From assembly GCA_900769745.1 (NCBI GenBank), contig CAAGHX010000206.1:1-7403 (forward strand): DNA of 7,403 nucleotides, written 5' to 3'. Under the pieces are notes generated by a model, which ran no database searches, was not told the origin of the DNA, and was given only the letters and a program-made list of their open reading frames with translations. Below, one piece after another: positions 5,135 to 7,403 of this stretch (positions are counted from its first letter, which is position 1; every line of letters begins with the position of its first letter). The position numbers and the translations under genes were made by a program. This DNA is from an uncultured Alistipes sp. (GTDB lineage: Bacteria > Bacteroidota > Bacteroidia > Bacteroidales > Rikenellaceae).

Positions 5135-5821
5135 ATGGCAGAGATAGGAGTAATAATTGTCGCTGGTGGCTCTGGTCGCCGTATGGGTAGCAGCCTACCC
5201 AAGCAGTTTATGTTGTTGGGAAACCAACCTATTTTGGCTCGCTCGATAAATCGCATTCGCGAGGCCCTGCCTAAGGCAGATATTGTGGTGGTACTGCCCG
5301 AGGCCCACGTACCTATGTGGAAAAATTTGGCGGCACGATTCGATGTTGCTCCTCATAAAATTGCACTCGGTGGAGCTGAGCGTTTTCACTCGGTGAAGAA
5401 TGGTATTGACGCCCTGAGTGACGATGTTAAGACCATAGCCATACACGATGGCGTGCGCCCATTAGCCTCAAAGAAGCTGATTATCAAACTCGTACTCGAG
5501 GCCGAGAAGTGCGATGCTGTGATTCCTGCTATTGCCCCACCCGACTCATATCGCATTGTGGAGGGTGAAGATTCGAGCATCATCGACCGTTCGACATTGC
5601 GCATTATCCAGACCCCACAGGTATTCAAGGCCGAGGCTCTGCGCAAGGCTTACACTCAGCCATTCTCGCCCATCTTCACCGACGATGCATCGGTTGCCGA
5701 GGCGGCTGGCTACAAAGTATCGCTATGCGAGGGTGAGCGCGAGAACATAAAGATTACCACACCAACCGATATTATAATTGCCGAGGCTATCATTAGCGCA
5801 GAAGATGAAACGCAACTTTGA
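5135..5821 (+). CDS. ispD: 2-C-methyl-D-erythritol 4-phosphate cytidylyltransferase
   Basis: IspD joins CTP and 2-C-methyl-D-erythritol 4-phosphate to give CDP-methylerythritol and pyrophosphate, a cytoplasmic step of the MEP route to isoprenoids (quinones, undecaprenyl phosphate). The 228-residue protein shows the family motifs in order: VAGGSGRRMGSSLPKQF (9-25, nucleotide-binding loop with R15/R16 and K23), GGAERFHSVKNGI (79-91), IHDGVRP (103-109), PPDSYR (135-140), DRSTLRIIQTPQVF (151-164), FTDDASVAE (181-189) and ENIKITTPTD (203-212, K206 as the conserved substrate lysine). No expected motif is missing. The ATG has AAGGA just upstream, one of the few Shine-Dalgarno-like sites here. It lies 95 bases after the peptidase gene without an obvious terminator, and its last 17 bases overlap the next gene. 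Confidence 0.96.
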   Translation: MAEIGVIIVAGGSGRRMGSSLPKQFMLLGNQPILARSINRIREALPKADIVVVLPEAHVPMWKNLAARFDVAPHKIALGGAERFHSVKNGIDALSDDVKTIAIHDGVRPLASKKLIIKLVLEAEKCDAVIPAIAPPDSYRIVEGEDSSIIDRSTLRIIQTPQVFKAEALRKAYTQPFSPIFTDDASVAEAAGYKVSLCEGERENIKITTPTDIIIAEAIISAEDETQL

Positions 5822-6371
5822 TTTCCACATAGATAAACGCACAAAGGTCTATACAGCCCTGACAATCACCATCTTCCTGGGTGGTGCAGTGCTGCTGTAC
5901 TTCCTCTATACGGGAGGATTCCTATCGGCGTGGTTTACATCGCTTGTGCTGGCCATAACAGCCCTGATGGTGCTGTCGGTGCCGCGCAAAGTGGTGGTGC
6001 TGGATAGCACATTGGAGATTCAGTGCATTTCCGATATCTCGGAGATAGAGATTGCCGACATCGAGTCAGTGAAGGTTGTAAGCAAACGCGATATGCGATG
6101 GACCCTGCCTATCTTTGCGGCTATGGGATTCTTCGGATATTATGGCAAATTCATCGACCTCAAGGAGTTGGACCTAGTGTCGATATACGCTTCGGAGTGG
6201 AATAATTTTGTGGAGATAACCGACATCTACGACTCTCGCACATATATCTCGTGCCGTGATGCCGACCAGCTTATCGAGGCCATCGAACAGGCACAGAACA
6301 CCATTGCCAAACAGATGGAGCAGGATGACAAATCGGGCGATAGTCTAACTCTACACTCTTATTGGGAGTAA
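5805..6371 (+). CDS. Two-helix membrane protein with bacterial PH domain, unknown function
   Basis: The predicted protein has 188 residues: a short basic cytoplasmic start, two hydrophobic helices (about 16-36 and 39-59), then a soluble part resembling the bacterial pleckstrin-homology domains found in small membrane proteins: VVVLDSTLEI, ISEIEIADIESVKVV, a Gly/aromatic stretch MGFFGYYGKF (107-116), ASEWNNFVEI and a final helix with DADQLIEAIEQA. The tail (172-188) is polar. The molecular function of such proteins is not established. I chose the ATG at 5805 because MKRNFDFHIDKRTK is a natural N-terminus; an in-frame TTG at 5778 would lengthen the overlap and add nine unconvincing residues. 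The 17-base overlap with ispD implies translational coupling. The A/T-rich gap to the convergent araC gene is only 35 bases and shows no clear terminator. Confidence 0.75.
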   Translation: MKRNFDFHIDKRTKVYTALTITIFLGGAVLLYFLYTGGFLSAWFTSLVLAITALMVLSVPRKVVVLDSTLEIQCISDISEIEIADIESVKVVSKRDMRWTLPIFAAMGFFGYYGKFIDLKELDLVSIYASEWNNFVEITDIYDSRTYISCRDADQLIEAIEQAQNTIAKQMEQDDKSGDSLTLHSYWE

Positions 6372-6406
6372 ATCGTAATAATGTATTAGGATAACTATTC
6401 CTTGCC

Positions 6407-7300
6407 TTATATCTTCCTATACTCTTTAGGCGACATACCGGTAACTCTTTTGAAATATTTGCCAAACACAGATTGGGATGGGAAATTAAAATAGTCGCTA
6501 ATCTGCATAATCGTCATATTTGTAGATAAAAGCAGGGCCTTAATTTCTGTAATTACATAATCTTCGATTATACTCGATGCAGTTCTACCTGATACCTCTT
6601 TGACAACTTGTGAAAGATGCTTTGGCGTGATGCATAGCTTATCAGCATAAAACCCAACCTCTCGCTCTTTTTTGTAATGTTTACTAACCGCATCCAAAAA
6701 TGATGAATATATATCATCTTGCCTATTGGTACCCTTGACATATGAGCCCATATTGTGTTTCATATGAGAATATCCATAAAACATCGCAAGTGTTAAATGA
6801 CGCACAGCGTCTATTTTGAAATCAGAGTGTGGCGATTGCACGATATTTTTCAGTAATCGGTAGTATAGGCTAAATACATTTTGGTCTTTATCGAAGTTAA
6901 TCAGAGGGTTATTTATCATCGACGAGTATAACTTGTGGGTATATCCGCCCTCTACGCCAACAAACAGGCTATCAGTAAATGAACCTGACATCACAATAGC
7001 TCGGCCTTGCAAATCCTCAGAATAGTTTATCAACTCGCAAGTCTGTCCTACCATTATAATAATTACGGTGGGAGCCTTTATCTGATATGTGTGCATATCA
7101 ATCTTGAATTCGGCCTCGCCTCGATCGTAGATTATAGCCATCGACATATCAATCTTAAATGGCTCTTTGCCAATCACTCTTTCAGCTCGAATAGCATTTG
7201 CATCATCGATCAACAACAAGTCCATTCCTATTCTGGAATTCTCGGGAGTAATTTCATCTATACGATTACGCCATTTGTAGGATACTATCTGATTCTTCAT
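6407..7300 (-). CDS. AraC-family transcriptional regulator
   Basis: The protein has 297 residues. The C-terminal ~100 residues hold the two helix-turn-helix motifs of the AraC/XylS domain: YADKLCITPKHLSQVVKEVSG (218-238) and IMQISDYFNFPSQSVFGKYF (264-283), ending in the signature KRVTGMSPKEYRK (284-296). The N-terminal ~190 residues are probably a cupin-like sensor domain; I cannot name its ligand. It is of the kind common in Bacteroidales, where such regulators often control adjacent genes. The gene is A/T-rich: sampled 60-base lines hold 24 (6421-6480) and 18 (6661-6720) G/C, against 33 in a line of ispD (5401-5460), and ATA and TTA codons are frequent. This suggests a different origin. A divergent frame starts only 27 bases from its ATG and is the natural candidate target. 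Confidence 0.93.
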   Translation of the reverse strand: MKNQIVSYKWRNRIDEITPENSRIGMDLLLIDDANAIRAERVIGKEPFKIDMSMAIIYDRGEAEFKIDMHTYQIKAPTVIIIMVGQTCELINYSEDLQGRAIVMSGSFTDSLFVGVEGGYTHKLYSSMINNPLINFDKDQNVFSLYYRLLKNIVQSPHSDFKIDAVRHLTLAMFYGYSHMKHNMGSYVKGTNRQDDIYSSFLDAVSKHYKKEREVGFYADKLCITPKHLSQVVKEVSGRTASSIIEDYVITEIKALLLSTNMTIMQISDYFNFPSQSVFGKYFKRVTGMSPKEYRKI

Positions 7301-7316
7301 ACAACTAATTTTATTG

Positions 7317-7324
7317 CAAATATT
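7317..7324 (-). promoter_or_regulatory. Weak promoter-like box upstream of the araC-type gene
   Basis: On the minus strand AATATTTG (7324 to 7317) has one mismatch to the -7 consensus TAnnTTTG and lies 16 bases before the ATG at 7300. I see no good -33 element at the expected distance. The tiny gap to the divergent frame means any promoter here overlaps coding sequence. Confidence 0.25.
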
Positions 7325-7327
7325 ATA

Positions 7328-7403
7328 ATGCCTACTGCACCTATTGAAGTATCTAATGGTATTATTTCAGGTATATTAGAAGTAACGCATGGTGCAAATA
7401 AAA
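7328..7403 (+). CDS. Possible N-terminus of a carboxylesterase-like protein, cut by the window end
   Basis: ATG at 7328 opens a frame that stays open for 25 codons to the window edge, beginning MPTAPIEVSNGIISGI. Type-B carboxylesterases commonly start with a short strand of the form V-x-[TS]-x-G-x-[IVL]-x-G just before the FKGIPYA motif; the fragment fits the strand but stops before the diagnostic part. The family hydrolyses carboxylic esters with a Ser-Glu/Asp-His triad. No signal peptide is visible. It would be transcribed away from the AraC-type gene, with 27 bases between the two start codons, so its promoter would have to lie inside the regulator gene or the true start differs. Twenty-five open codons alone could be chance. 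Confidence 0.4.
   Translation, partial: MPTAPIEVSNGIISGILEVTHGANK

Noticed and set aside
4921..5256. 111-residue minus-strand frame across the peptidase end and ispD start
   Set aside because: Antisense to two clear genes; the repeated FVQLSD in it is simply the 18-bp tandem repeat read backwards.
5778..5804. Upstream TTG start for the PH-domain protein
   Set aside because: It adds nine residues unlike the rest and a 44-base overlap with ispD; the ATG at 5805 gives a better N-terminus.
6372..6406. Terminator between the convergent PH-protein and araC genes
   Set aside because: The only inverted match (AGGA/TCCT around a 7-base loop) is too weak and lacks a T-run.

Overview
The window looks like chromosomal DNA of a Bacteroidales bacterium, plausibly Alistipes or another Rikenellaceae; the genus is a guess. 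The reasons are Bacteroidetes-type promoter boxes (TAnnTTTG with an upstream TTG/TTTG), start codons mostly preceded by A/T-rich sequence instead of a strong Shine-Dalgarno, lipid A synthesis (LpxK), an SSB ending in DDLPF, and an M23 lipoprotein and a PH-domain protein of kinds I associate with this group.

Layout. (1) 3-143, plus strand: the last 46 codons of a probable dCMP deaminase. (2) 162-211: a strong hairpin acting as a shared terminator between convergent genes. (3) 243-1418, minus: a CPA2-type cation:proton antiporter with its own promoter at 1458-1489. (4) 1419-1786: a gene-free stretch holding that promoter, a rho-independent terminator for the ssb transcript and a 95-bp imperfect palindrome that may be a dispersed repeat. 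(5) 1787-3398, minus: a probable lpxK-ssb transcription unit. (6) 3399-3653: a divergent regulatory region with promoter candidates for lpxK on one side and the peptidase on the other, several inverted repeats and a short uORF abutting lpxK. (7) 3654-6371, plus: an M23 peptidase lipoprotein, ispD, and a membrane-anchored PH-domain protein whose ATG lies inside the end of ispD. (8) 6407-7300, minus: an AraC-family regulator that is clearly more A/T-rich than its neighbours. (9) 7328-7403, plus: the start of an open frame resembling the N-terminus of a carboxylesterase, divergent from the regulator.

Most of the window is envelope and housekeeping biology: lipid A phosphorylation, peptidoglycan hydrolysis, isoprenoid precursor synthesis (which feeds undecaprenyl carriers), ion homeostasis and DNA replication/repair. 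I see no CRISPR array, tRNA, rRNA, insertion sequence or defence system, and no clear new multi-gene system. The points most worth checking are the palindrome downstream of ssb, the structured lpxK leader, the Asp in place of the usual His in the peptidase motif HxH, the exact 18-bp tandem duplication between the peptidase and ispD, and the A/T-rich araC/esterase edge, which may be acquired DNA.
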